A DNA stretch of 64,000 bases. It comes from Sordaria brevicollis. Lineage: Eukaryota > Ascomycota > Sordariomycetes > Sordariales > Sordariaceae. Each line of letters opens with the position of its first letter. The stretch's first letter is position 1. Positions 52,204 through 61,728 of this stretch are shown here, one piece after another. The notes under the pieces were generated by a model, which worked only from the letters and a program-made list of their open reading frames with translations, did not search any database and had not been told where the DNA came from. Made by a program: the position numbers and the translations under genes. The stretch lies in the NCBI GenBank assembly GCA_033439795.1, contig JAUTDP010000001.1, positions 3,162,001-3,226,000 on the forward strand, written 5' to 3'.

Positions 52204-52436
52204 TAATGCGTATAATTACGAGTATAGTGTAGTAATGCGTAAGGGGCTCGTTAACGATTAATAGATATCTATATTATTGTTTTATTTAAGTCCGGACATT
52301 AATATTAACGACCCGGGAGGCTTTTATCTATATTATATAGAGAGGCGCGTTGACGCTTACTGCGTTAACCAAATGTACCTGTTATTAGAAGCCTCTACTT
52401 GCGCAGGAGCGTTCCTAACGGGAATCTCCCGCGTTA
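52204..52436 (-). repeat. Element C 5' LTR (233 bp)
   Basis: Begins TAATGCGTATAATTACG and ends CCCGCGTTA, followed by TTACT. The right half is less RIPped than the matching part of the left copy (for example GACGCTTACTGCGTTAACC against GACGTTTACTGCGTTAATT-type changes). Confidence 0.9.
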
Positions 52437-52778
52437 TTACTAATTAATTTAATAGTAATAATTGGGTTATCCTTACTTCTATTATAAATATTATAAACTA
52501 TTTTAAAGACCTTACTAAGAAGTTTAAAAAGCGCGGTCCCTATTTTTCGATTATTATACTTAATTTATATAAATTTATTATAATTTTTAAGGAGAAGAGG
52601 GTATAATTTAATAAAAGGATTATATTTAATATATTTAAAGGATTAAAGATATTAAAATCTAATATTATTATTACGCTTATTAATCCCGCTCCCCTTCTTA
52701 CCTAAAAGCGCTATACTTATAATAGTGTTTAACCCTCCTAAATTCCTATTTCTACTCCTTTATTCTTTACCCCCGTAC

Positions 52779-53014
52779 TGTGACGGCGCGAGGCCTTTGC
52801 ACGTTTAAGGATAGAGCGAGGTATACATTAGATCGAAAATACTGAATTGAAGAAGAAGGGAAACTTCCAAATGCGGAAGGTGGGATGTACTGGTCGAGGT
52901 TTTATACTTAGACTCAGCGATAAGTAAATAGCACCGATAGGTAATTATTAGCGACAATCTTAATAATAAGTAACTATAACGTTATATAAGGACTTTAACG
53001 GCTATATTATTATA
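52779..53014 (-). repeat. Element F 3' LTR (236 bp)
   Basis: TGTGACGGCGCGAGG to TATTATTATA; left half barely RIPped, right half RIPped. Confidence 0.9.
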
Positions 53015-54659
53015 TTCCCCCCTTAAAGAAGAAATTTTAGCCCTAGAAGCGCCGAAAATCTAATTATATATATAAAAATCCCTTTATCCCTTTAATTATT
53101 TTAAATTTATATCTTTAGGTTATTAAGGCTCTATTTAATATTACTTAATATAGTAGTTCTTTAATTTAATAATGCGGGTATCGAGGTCGTTGTAAGAATT
53201 TTGGGACGAAACGTTATTTTCTTTAAGCTTAAGGATATACGTAAAATCGAAGGAATTGAGACGAACATTAATATTACTAATTTTTATACGATTTCTTTTA
53301 TTACTAATATAACGCATATTATTATAGGATGAAGAACCGTAATTGTAATTATTATTAGGGTTATTATAATAATTGGAAATAATTATAGAATTACTATTAA
53401 CGAATTTTTAAATTTTATTAACGAATAAATTATAGGTATTAGGAATTATAACGAAGTATAATTTATTACGAATATTTTATATTATTATATAGCGGATAAA
53501 AGCGAATTTAATATCCTTAGGCTATTTATTAACTTTAGAAGCGTAAAAGAAGCGTTTAAATTTAATAAAAAAGGTAATAAACGATTCGTCCTTTTATTAT
53601 TTGAATTTTTAGAACTTTTCCTAAACTTAGTAAATTTTATTCGGATTATCGAAATATTTCGTAAACTTTTTGAATAAGATTTTAGGGTTATAAATATACA
53701 ATTTATCCGTTTAGATAAAAAGATAGGAAAGAAGCGTTTGGATTTTCGGATCGAAATATAAATAAATATAGAAAAATTAAACCTCCTCCGAATTAAATAT
53801 AACTTTATCGATACGAAGCTTCGTAATTATTATAAGCTTTTATATTTCGAAAGTATATTAAGCGCTAATAAATTTATCGATATTAGGAAGTATAATTTTA
53901 ATTAATTTATATAAAAATAAATCTTTAAAAACGGTGAAGGATTCGTCCTACTCTTTAAATTTTTCGCGTAAGGTTTTAATTTCGTTATAATAAGCATTAA
54001 CGATTTAATCGATAGTAGGAGGCGATATTATAGTTGTAAACGATTTTGCGGTACATTATAGGAGTAAAATTATTATTTTCGACGTAAAGGAACGAAGGGA
54101 AGTTTTTTAATATTTTATAATTTTTTACAATAATAAAGGAAAATAGCGGCGCGTTTAGGGTAGAATGCGTAAATATATAAAAGTGAACTTTTATTATAAA
54201 ATTTAAAGAAGTAAATAGGACGAATCTTAAATAAATAATAAATTATTATAAAGCGTTTACGTTTATACCGCGACCTTTATATTTATTCCTAATTAATCGG
54301 GGTAGTAGGCGTATTTATAGTCTTAAATACGTTAGGGTACTATACTTTAATTATTAATTTTACTTATAAAATTAAGTCCTTTTATAGGAAAAGAAAAAAT
54401 ATTATTTAATTAATTGGAAGTTAATTTAATTATAATTGTAAATAATATTAGTAATATAGGCTCGGGTATTCGAAAAATTAAATAATAATATTTCTATTAT
54501 AAAATTATTAATATTATTTATTATAAGGCGTATTAATATCGATTAATTAGGTCGATATAAAATATAATCTATATCGTTAGCGTTGAGACGAGTATATAAA
54601 AAGAATTTGATATTTGTACGACCTAGACGCGTAAATACGTAAAAGAAGGAATTTAGTAT

Positions 54660-54895
54660 TATAATAGCGCGAAGCCTTTATACGTTTAAGGATAGAGTAA
54701 AGTATACGTTGGATCGAAAATACTAAATTGAAGAAGAAGGGAAACTTCCAAATGCGGAAGGTGGGATGTACTGGTCGAGGTTTTATACCCAGATTTAGCA
54801 ATAGGTGAATGGCACCGATAAGTAACTGCCAGCGATAGTCTTAGTAATAGGTAATTATGACGTTATATAAGGACCCTGACGGCCATGCCGTTACA
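54660..54895 (-). repeat. Element F 5' LTR (236 bp)
   Basis: TATAATAGCGCGAAG to GCCGTTACA; left end RIPped, right half barely RIPped, followed by the CGTAC duplication. Confidence 0.9.
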
Positions 54896-55179
54896 CGTAC
54901 CTACTTAATTTTTCGTAAATAAGCTTATTAATTACGCAAATAATTTTATTAACGAAGGTATAAAATATATTAGTATTATATTAGACTGTATTATTAGAAA
55001 ACTAGAAGAATATTAATATAAAATAGAAGAGGAGAATTCTATTTATTAAATTATTTATATCCTTTATCCTAATTATTGTAGTAAATAGATAGCTAAATAT
55101 TTATTTAATAAAGAATATAAGGAAGTAATTAGGGATTTCTAATTTATTTACAATAAGAATTACGCTAACGATTTATTCG

Positions 55180-55570
55180 AAGACCCGCCAATTAATATTA
55201 ATAGTTAATAAATTCAATTTACTAATAACGATTAGCTTATCGACGCTAATTTTTATAATACCCTCCTTATTTAATTAAAAAAGGAGGATAAATTGTACCG
55301 TTATTTTAATAACGATATTTACGTAGTAAAGGATATAATAATTTAGTAGAGGATTAATTAATTTTTATTCCCGCGCTTTATTCGTATAGCCTTCGATTAT
55401 TACGCTATTTTAATTATAACGGACGATTGTAAACGTTCTTTTAACGGCGCTAAATTTATTATCGATAGTTAATAATATAGTTTTTCTTTAGGGATTATTA
55501 ACGTTATCGAGAATTTAAAATTTTAGATAGAGAATAAGTTTAATAAGTACCCTTAAAGTAAAGGGGGATG
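55180..55570 (+). pseudogene. hAT transposase C-terminal dimerisation domain, RIPped remnant
   Basis: In one plus-strand frame from about 55290: paired stops TAG TAG where the family has WW, then RIN-FLFPRFIRIAFDYYAI, then DDCKRSFNGAKFIID, then SLGIINVIENLKF followed by another TAG at an expected Trp. This is the order of the hAT dimerisation region (W-W, FPRLxxIAxDYLAI, ERxFSxA, LxWL). Stops at Trp positions are what C-to-T changes in CpA on the opposite strand produce from TGG. It identifies the host element as hAT independently of its ends. Confidence 0.8.
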
Positions 55571-55857
55571 AACTAACGACGATAACGACGTCGTATATTA
55601 CGGATTTGATATTATAGGGAGGTTGGCTGGCGTTTGGGGAGCTTGTATATAGAAAAATTAGGAGGATTGGGGTTTAGAAATATTGAAAATTATTATTTTT
55701 TATATCAAATATTTCAGTAAATAAATAATTAACTCAAATTAAGCAAATCGAATAGTCGATTTGAGTGGGGCAATCAAATCGAGACCTCGATTTGATTTAA
55801 TTTGATTTATATGACGCGCTGTCGTCGCCTTTTTCTCATCAATTTCTCTTCCCATCA

Positions 55858-55980
55858 ATTTCTCTTCTCTTCTCTTCTCTTCTCTTCTCTTCTCTTCTCT
55901 TCTCTTCTCTTCTCTTCTCTTCTCTTCTCTTCTCTTCTCTTCTCTTCTCTTCTCTTCTCTTCTCTTCTCTTCTCTTCTCT
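55858..55980. repeat. (CTTCT)n pentanucleotide microsatellite
   Basis: About 24 perfect copies directly right of the hAT island, after two imperfect CATCAATTTCTCTTC units. Gives spurious REEKR and LLFSS frames. A polypyrimidine tract of this kind may belong to the promoter of the gene at 56102, whose first exon should lie nearby. Confidence 0.95.
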
Positions 55981-56101
55981 TTATGTCGTTCATCTGCTTT
56001 ATCCTCGGAAAGTGCGGTGATGATGCGAGGGCTAGATGGAAAAAGGATTCCAGTTGTTATCAAGGCTGAGAGGAATGAACATTTACTGACGATTTTTATA
56101 G

Positions 56102-57011
56102 GTGGACGTTGCATCCCAGGAGTACGTCCTCACAACCGGCATTTTCGAAGCGCTTAAGTCCTTGTTAAAAGGGAAGCACGTCTGGAATTCCCTGAGTAAG
56201 TTAATTTAGTCTCATCCTCTTTGCGCACCGGGGCTTTTTGTGTGGTCTTTTCCCTCTACTTTTCCCACCTTGTCTCCGCGTTTTTCTTTTGATTTCTTTC
56301 ACACCCACTTCTTTTTCCTTCCTTTCTTTCCTTGGGGGATACACTACTGATACTCTGAGACCTACTATTTTCTAGGCTCCGTTACATTTACAATTGCTTC
56401 TCACACAGCTGCTGTTAGTTGGAACCATGCGGTTTATCCGGGGGATGTTGACATTCCCTTTAAGGGGAAGGTAGATGTTGCCTTTGTCCCCAACACCCTT
56501 CACATTGGCGTCTTCGACTCCGAGTCCGAGTTTTTGCATCCCGTCAACCAAGCCTTGAACGAGATGGATGGTCCGGACGGCATATACTTTTCGAGTACAG
56601 TCTGTAAAAATTATACTATCGTGGCTCCGGTAAGTTTGACTCCCGAAGAACCATTCCTCCCAAAACTAGATGACTGATAATGATTTTTTGTAGGGTTTCG
56701 GTTGGAAGGCGAGATGCGAAGATTCACAAGCGGGAGATGCCTACGACTTCTCCGACCCAAATGGAAATACTACCTTGCTGTTTCCTCTTTTCTCGATCGA
56801 CGTTAAGGATACTTGGGGCCGCCAGGGCTACTCGATCGTATTTGATGCCACATTCAAGGACACCTCCGGGTGTACCGGGTGTTACACCAACGTCTGCTGT
56901 ACCCTTTCGCCGGCCCTCGTTCACTACAGTCTGGATGTAGTCTACATCCGGGGTACAACCGTCAACGACATTAGGCAATATCAATGGGATGTGGATGGAA
57001 TCTTGCTTTAA
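56102..57011 (+). CDS. Hypothetical protein, three exons recognised, 5' end unresolved
   Basis: Exons 56102-56195, 56376-56629 and 56694-57011 are joined by two introns with GTAAGT donors and TAG acceptors, in frame (WNSLS-SVTFTIAS and IVAP-GFGWKARC). The product has many aromatic residues, N-glycosylation sequons (NYT, NTT) and paired Cys (GCTGCYTNVCC), which suggests an extracytosolic domain. Motif-like stretches are WNHAVYPGDVDIPF, FDSESEFLHPVNQALNEMD and YDFSDPNGNTTLL. I cannot name a family; it resembles the luminal part of large fungal membrane proteins and may lack their helices. The acceptor TTTTTATAG at 56101 requires an upstream exon ending in phase 0; only a weak candidate (ATGATGCGAGG at ~56020, donor GTTGTT) is present. 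The hAT insertion 280 bp upstream may have separated this gene from its true start. Confidence 0.55.
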
Positions 57012-57868
57012 ATGCACAAAGTGTATGCTGAAAAGATATTTGAGAGTAGAAGGACAGGGCCCTTTCGTAGTTGGGATAGGAATGATGTACTGAACTTGCT
57101 TCGTGTTACCTTGCCAAATTCTTGATGCCGCTGATCCTTCGTGTTACGCCGTATGAGACCCGTATGGCCGGGGATGAGCAGGAGTACCATTAATCAGTTT
57201 GTGGAGTAAAGGAAAAATTAGTCGCAATGTTAGCAAAGGTAGAGCAAAAGGCCGTAGTTTGGATAATTACTGTGTATGAAATGGTTACAACTTCGCCGTA
57301 TATTGCCTCTTATGTTGCCCAAGCCTAAAAACCGTGACAGAATGGGATAACCCTAATCAGACATACTTAAGTCGTAGCTGATCTACAATAAAGCACATAC
57401 GACCATACCCACTGGAAAACTCGGGATCCCGTCCGCTCTCCCATAGATAAGCCAGTGAGGGCCAGACTAGTAGTTGGGTCGGTGACGACCAGCGAATCCC
57501 TGGTGTTGTATGTTTTCTTTTCCTTTTTCTTACCATTTTGTATTCCTCTTTTTGCAAGCTTCGCTCTCTGCTCGAGTTTTTTTGGTCATGCTCGGTGACC
57601 TGCAGGAAGGTGATTACCATCCGGCCTCATATAGGACTAGAGAAGTGGCTGCTTCAAAGCGCGGCGGCGACGGGGTGATCGTGGATTTAGGACTCTACCG
57701 AGGGTCTTGTCCTTGAGCGCCTCGCGGCAAAAGTCTCTGATCTCAGGGAAGACTTCATCTGGTTTGTGTTGCAAAAAGGCTAATTAGTTTCCGTGTAAAT
57801 AATAGTGGAAGAAGACAAAATAAAGGGCAGGATTGAAAATATACCGAAAGTGCGTTCCCATCCACACG
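57012..57868. other. Intergenic, nothing recognised
   Basis: Normal base composition, short chance frames only (at most 87 codons); no RNA gene or repeat recognised. Confidence 0.45.
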
Positions 57869-57876
57869 CTTTCCAA

Positions 57877-58301
57877 GAGAAAATCTAGACACACACACGG
57901 TAAATTCTACACGCACACACGCCTCAAAACCTAAAACCCTAACGCTTTTGCCAAAGAAGCTTTTCGTTTCTATAAAAGAATTAAAATTAATAAGAACGCC
58001 TTTCTCTACCTCTTTAGGCCTTTTTCCCATTTTAAAAAGCTTTCGTTAACCCTTTTTGTGATTAATTGCATTCGCGACGTCCAGGTTTGCAACGTACTAC
58101 TCTTCTTTTCCCACCCCCCCAAAAACACCACTTTAAAGGTATTTGAGAACGGAAAAAAAGTTTAGGGAGGTATATTAACCTAAATAGATTGTTAAACGTT
58201 TTTTATTCCTTCGATAATTATCTTCTTGGGCGAAAATTTGTCTCTTAAAAAATGGCCGTGTGTGCGTGTAGAATTCACCGTGTGTGTGTCTAGAATTTCC
58301 C
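57877..58301. mobile_element. MITE 4, 425 bp, in the 3' part of a secreted-protein gene
   Basis: Inverted ends of ~45 bp: GAGAAAATCTAGACACACAC on the left, GGGAAATTCTAGACACACAC as the complement of the right, both continuing through GGTRAATTCTACACGCACAC. Exact 8-bp duplication CTTTCCAA (57869-57876, 58302-58309). Interior is unRIPped and without coding capacity. It supplies the last 110 bases, including the stop codon, of the minus-strand frame that starts at 58587. Confidence 0.92.
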
Positions 58302-58587
58302 CTTTCCAAACATGACCTATTTGAAGTGCCTCGCTCATGATGGCCGACCCTTCGCCGTCGCCCCCGCTACACAAGCAGTGATAGTCGAATAGGGGCGCCG
58401 AGTCTCCTTTAGCGACGTACACGCAGTGGGAATACTCCAAGGTATCGTGATCGTGTGCGAGCCCGGTGAGTATCATCGAGCTATGCTCCAGGGTTTTTGC
58501 AGCACACCAGGAGAGATTGTACCTAGACAATTCCTGTGCGGTAACAACCACCGCAAGGGCGGCAGTAACGGCAGAAATCTTCATAGT
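58192..58587 (-). CDS. Small secreted protein, C-terminus replaced by MITE 4
   Basis: The frame opens MKISAVTAALAVVVTAQELS, a typical signal peptide with likely cleavage after Ala near residue 16. The mature part has four Cys (SWCAAK, YSHCVYVAKGD, YHCLCSGG) and one sequon (NLS). About 95 codons are native, down to HVWK. The last ~36 codons (GEILDTHTVNSTRTHG onward) are encoded by the MITE. Skipping the MITE and one duplication, the frame would continue with a Cys-containing segment and stop after ~27 codons. It looks like a small secreted cysteine-containing protein; no family is assigned. The start at 58587 is preferred to the longer frame (58803), which lacks a leader. Likely damaged or altered. 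Confidence 0.55.
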   Translation of the reverse strand, partial: TMKISAVTAALAVVVTAQELSRYNLSWCAAKTLEHSSMILTGLAHDHDTLEYSHCVYVAKGDSAPLFDYHCLCSGGDGEGSAIMSEALQIGHVWKGEILDTHTVNSTRTHGHFLRDKFSPKKIIIEGIKNV

Positions 58588-59354
58588 GACAATGAAACTC
58601 AGAGACGTTGGTGATAGTGTCACGAGTGATAGGTGGCTGGAAATTAGAGAGCGAGTGGAAAGCAAAGATGGGGGGAGAAGTGAGTGGGAAAAGGCTTGCC
58701 GCAAAATACTAGCCCTGAACAACAGACTGCAGGTTGACGACTTGGAAAATAGTATTTCGCTCTTGCATTTTTTCGCTTGTACACTGCCCAAGCCTGCATC
58801 CATATTTACATATCATGTTGCCCACAAGACACCGCATAAACTCGGCAAATGCGGGTTCCTTCGCTTCGGGGATCTCTTTCAACCCTGCATTATGTGCCTT
58901 CTGGTTTGCTTGTTAGAACAAGCCATTCCTCTTGCTTCAACTTCGGTACCGTGAACTTTCTACCCCGCAAAGTCCCCTTCGGTCCATTACCAGCGGCGCC
59001 GATTAACTTTTGTTGGCTCTCTGATTCCTCTGGGTGTAAGGTTGATAGTTTTTTTGTTATCGCCGACATCGTCCATTTCGATGCCCTTCTCGACGTCTGC
59101 TTGCGTGGGTTGCACCTTTTGTACGCTGGTAAGTTGTTGTTCAATCCATACTCTTATCCGCGATGGTATGATAGCCTCGTATACAGGCATGGTATAGTCC
59201 CCTGAGGTGCGTTAGTAAAATGAAAATACACTTAGGTTTATACAGCAGATGAAAATATCAGCGAGTGTCACTTACACAGCCAGATCCGGTAGAATTCGGC
59301 TAACAGGGGCAGCAAGGTCGTGACAGCAGCAATTTGCCCAAACGTCCATTTGTT
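58588..59354. other. Intergenic
   Basis: Upstream region of the secreted-protein gene and downstream region of the membrane-protein locus. Frames on both strands (up to 162 codons) overlap the signal-peptide gene antisense and carry no motif. Confidence 0.4.
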
Positions 59355-60606
59355 TTAATAGGAGGGACCGGCAAATTTGTTCAGCTCGTCTCTCGAACGA
59401 ACAAGTATGACGAAGTCAACCCACATCGACACGAATGCCAATAATCCCATGAGACCTGGTATACAGCGCAGGAGCGGCCTAAGACAACTGGGGATGAATC
59501 TTACCGCTGTCCAGCCTTCAAGCAATAACAGAATGGGACGTCCTATCCAGACCAAGAGGATAAACTTGGTAATGTACATTGCATTGCTGGAAGAAAGCGT
59601 CGGGCGCTTGACGGACGCGCAGGTATATTCGTATGGCGAGTCATCCTCCCCATTCCACACGTACACCCCGTAGTCACGGTCAGCATATTTTTTTGCGGAA
59701 AGAGGGAACAAGAGAATACCTAGCCATATAAAGGTCAGGCGAGGACATGTGCTTTGCTTCCAGTACCATGGCCACAAGGACAGCAATAGCATCAAGGAAA
59801 GGTGCGCTTCACGGTAAGACCGTAAGAGAACCAATGCCTGTATGACATCATGTTCTTGTCTTCCAGTCAATCCAGAATAAAGCCGGCAAGGGTGATCCCA
59901 TAGGCGAAATATATAGAAAGGGTCCAGAAAAAGCCAAGCGAATTGCTGAGCTGTTTCCATTCCGGGGGTGGGTGAGACGAGGCCAGGCTGCTCCAGATAC
60001 TGTGAGGTTTTCCCGGTCGTTTCTTCCATGCCCAACGCAGGAAGCGGCAGGCATATATGATGAACAACAGAGTGGCCAAGAGGGTCATGAGAAGAAAGGT
60101 GGCGAAGAACTAGACCGGACACGTTAGAATCTTGTGACTCGTTATTTGCGCGCGGTCCAGGAGCAATCCCCTAAAGGAGAGTAGCTTACCCCAATCCCAC
60201 ACAGATCCGGATCACCTCTCCACTCGACATTGCGGCAGTATTCTTCCGTACATTGACTTCGGATATCGACAAAGAAGGAACCGGTGGCTACGAAAATCGC
60301 TCCGTTGCGCGTCTCGTTGCGGTATTCTGAATGGTCCAGGTAGGTAGAAGTGATAGCCGTGAGCCAACCCCTAAGTTGGCCAAGGGTGACATTTGTCAAG
60401 TTTATACTTGAGTAGCTGTGAAGAGAATATACGAGACTCGGCAGAGGCAACGCAGTTGTTTTGTTCTTGAGCAGCCGCTCAAATTCCGCGGAGAACTTTC
60501 CAGCGATCTCGCAATCAGGTATTGACCCCAAAGTTGTGAAGTTCAGGTCGAGGAGGACAGGGGATATCTCGACAGCGTTGAGCCATTGCGATATATTGCT
60601 GCTCAT
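59355..60606 (-). pseudogene. Multi-pass membrane protein gene, probably decayed
   Basis: Exon 1 (60606-60190) encodes MSSNISQWLNAVEISP and an N-terminal extracytosolic domain with several sequons and Cys, ending DLCGIG. An 80-nt intron (GTAAGC...TTCTAAC...CTAG) leads to exon 2 (from 60109), which encodes two hydrophobic helices (FFATFLLMTLLATLLFIIYA, then FFWTLSIYFAYGITLAGFIL) and then meets TGA at 59869-59867. Downstream, membrane-protein sequence continues in changing frames: DWKTRT, DVIQALVLLRS, LTVKRTF, FLDAIAVLVAMVLEAKH, and hydrophobic segments KFILLVWIGRPILLLLEG and LMGLLAFVSMWVDFVILV, ending NKFAGPSY at 59355. The switches near 59865, 59835 and 59795 have no splice sites that fix them, which argues for frameshifts. 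An annotator's extra introns could still rescue part. The frame upstream of 60606 stays open to 61344 without clear coding character. Confidence 0.45.
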
Positions 60607-61728
60607 TGTGATCTGGGATACTGGAAAGAAAACTATTGTAATGCCTTGGTATATTCGAAGGCATCTAAATGAATATTGAATGTTGTTGAAGACATATGAC
60701 AAAGAGGAGAGAAGGGAAGAGAGAAAGAACGGAGGAGGAAGCGAAGGGGGAAGAAGGAAAGAGACATTGGGCTGTGAAAGAAGAAAGAGGCAGAGCCAGA
60801 ACGGGAAGTGACGAACAACCCATGCAACCTCGAGCGCCAACACTTCATCGAAAACAATGTTCTCTGCAAGACATAGCAGCCCTAAACCATACTCCTCAGA
60901 GCCATCGAGAACTGGAAACATCAAAGGGAGCGTCTGGAAAATCACCTTGCGATAAGACAACAAGACACTAGGCTCGCCAGGCTTCCATATAACACTATCC
61001 CTGTATGCATCAGCCTCATTGCAACGAATCTTGTAACACAAGTGCAGCAGGCTGCGATGGAAGTGAGACGTGGTCCAGAATATTGGGTTTCTAGCACCAA
61101 AAAGCCAGCTTGGGGAGGCGGAACAACCCCTTCGAACTGCCAATTCTATCTCCGAATGAGAGCAGACACAGCAGAATAACACACGCCCCTCTTTATAGTG
61201 GTGAAAACTATGTAAAACTCCATTGACTATTGGTAGCCTGGTCAGGATTTGATTAGGAACGATTGTGTGAGACAATGGTGTCTTACGCCTGTGGCGCCTA
61301 TAAAAGCGATAAAGCTGTGAGTGTCTATCAGGCTCGAACATCACTCCTCTTGCAAGGAGTCGGCCACATACTTGACTCTATAGACCTAACGAACGGTGAA
61401 TTCTGCACAAAAGCTCTTTGAGTATCTGTGTAGAGATGAGGCAGCGATGCCTAGGCAGGGTATGAATGGCACTTCAACCATTCCAACTCAGAGATAAGTT
61501 GTAGGAGAACAGTAACGGAATAAGTAAAAAAAGTAACGGCGTCACTAAAAGTTTAAGATAGAAAGTAGTCATTCAAAGGATACTAATAAAGGTGCGGGAC
61601 CTGGCGAAAAGGAAATAAAATAATACCAAGAAGGCAGAGGAACCAAAAAAAGATACATACATACGACTTGTTGTCTGTTTAATTCGTAGGTGGAAGAGGA
61701 GAAAAAAAAAATCAAAAAGAAGAACATG
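60607..61728. other. Upstream region of the membrane-protein locus
   Basis: Contains a purine-rich plus-strand stretch (60690-60800; pyrimidine-rich for the minus-strand gene), as expected before a fungal transcription start. A long minus-strand frame (up to 61344) crosses it in phase with exon 1 but shows no motif. Nothing else recognised. Confidence 0.4.

Larger units (their letters stand above)
16842..52436 (-). mobile_element. Element C: Ty3/Gypsy LTR retrotransposon (minus), inserted in hAT E
   Basis: Two 233-bp LTRs, 16842-17074 and 52204-52436, differ mainly by C/T and G/A transitions and are bracketed by the exact duplication TTACT (16837-16841, 52437-52441). A polypurine tract read on the minus strand (AAAGGGGTAT, 17075-17084) abuts the left LTR, so this is the 3' LTR and the element runs leftwards. 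Removing nested insertions leaves ~10.2 kb. Minus-strand order: gag (~52.2-48.5 kb), RT with YINNIIIF at ~47.4 kb and a GFPS-like motif further on, zinc-binding region (DNLLFYR) at 35.2 kb, integrase at 21.1-20.0 kb (NRNPKF for SDRDPKF, then AYYPQI for AYHPQT), and a Lys/Glu-rich frame before the 3' LTR. All frames are broken by RIP. Confidence 0.9.
52779..54895 (-). mobile_element. Element F: gag-only LTR retroelement (minus), inserted in hAT E
   Basis: Two 236-bp LTRs (52779-53014, 54660-54895; TGTGACGGCGCGAGG...CCGTTACA) and exact duplication CGTAC (52774-52778, 54896-54900). The pyrimidine run TTCCCCCCTTAAAGAAG at 53015 is the complement of a polypurine tract, so the element runs leftwards. 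The interior is only 1,645 bp. On the minus strand it carries gag-like sequence (around 53.55-53.7 kb: RDESFITFFIKFKRFF) and no RT, RNase H or integrase. It is a non-autonomous element of the LARD/TRIM kind that must borrow Pol. Both LTRs share a non-RIPped core around GGGAAACTTCCAAATGCGG. Confidence 0.9.
14835..55821 (+). mobile_element. Element E: hAT DNA transposon, outermost host of the nested island
   Basis: The inverted ends are 22 bp with one mismatch: left CAGCGTGTCATATAAATC at 14835, right the reverse complement ending at 55821 (CAGCG-C-GTCATATAAATC). The 8-bp target duplication TCGTCGCC is exact (14827-14834 and 55822-55829). The span is 40,987 bp, but removing nested element C (16842-52436) and F (52779-54895) with their duplications leaves about 3.27 kb, a normal hAT size. 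The plus strand keeps a decayed transposase: N-terminal and middle parts in ~15.3-16.84 kb, continuing at 52442-52778 and 54901-55570. The sequence is heavily RIPped, so the transposase is dead. AT-richness starts and stops at the element ends. The insertion is intergenic, 58 bp past a small gene. Confidence 0.9.

Noticed and set aside
54577..54801. 74-codon minus-strand frame
   Set aside because: Overlaps the 5' LTR of element F; not a gene.
14835..55821. Starship-type giant transposon or a centromere
   Set aside because: The size would fit, but the ends and 8-bp duplication are hAT-like, no tyrosine-recombinase captain or cargo genes are seen, and the whole interior is explained by nested retroelements.
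55739..56114. REEKR-repeat and LLFSS-repeat frames
   Set aside because: Translations of the (CTTCT)n array on both strands.
60607..61344. N-terminal extension of the membrane protein to 61344
   Set aside because: The frame is open but has no leader or motif, and the pyrimidine-rich stretch at 60690-60800 looks like a transcription start region, so the Met at 60606 was preferred.
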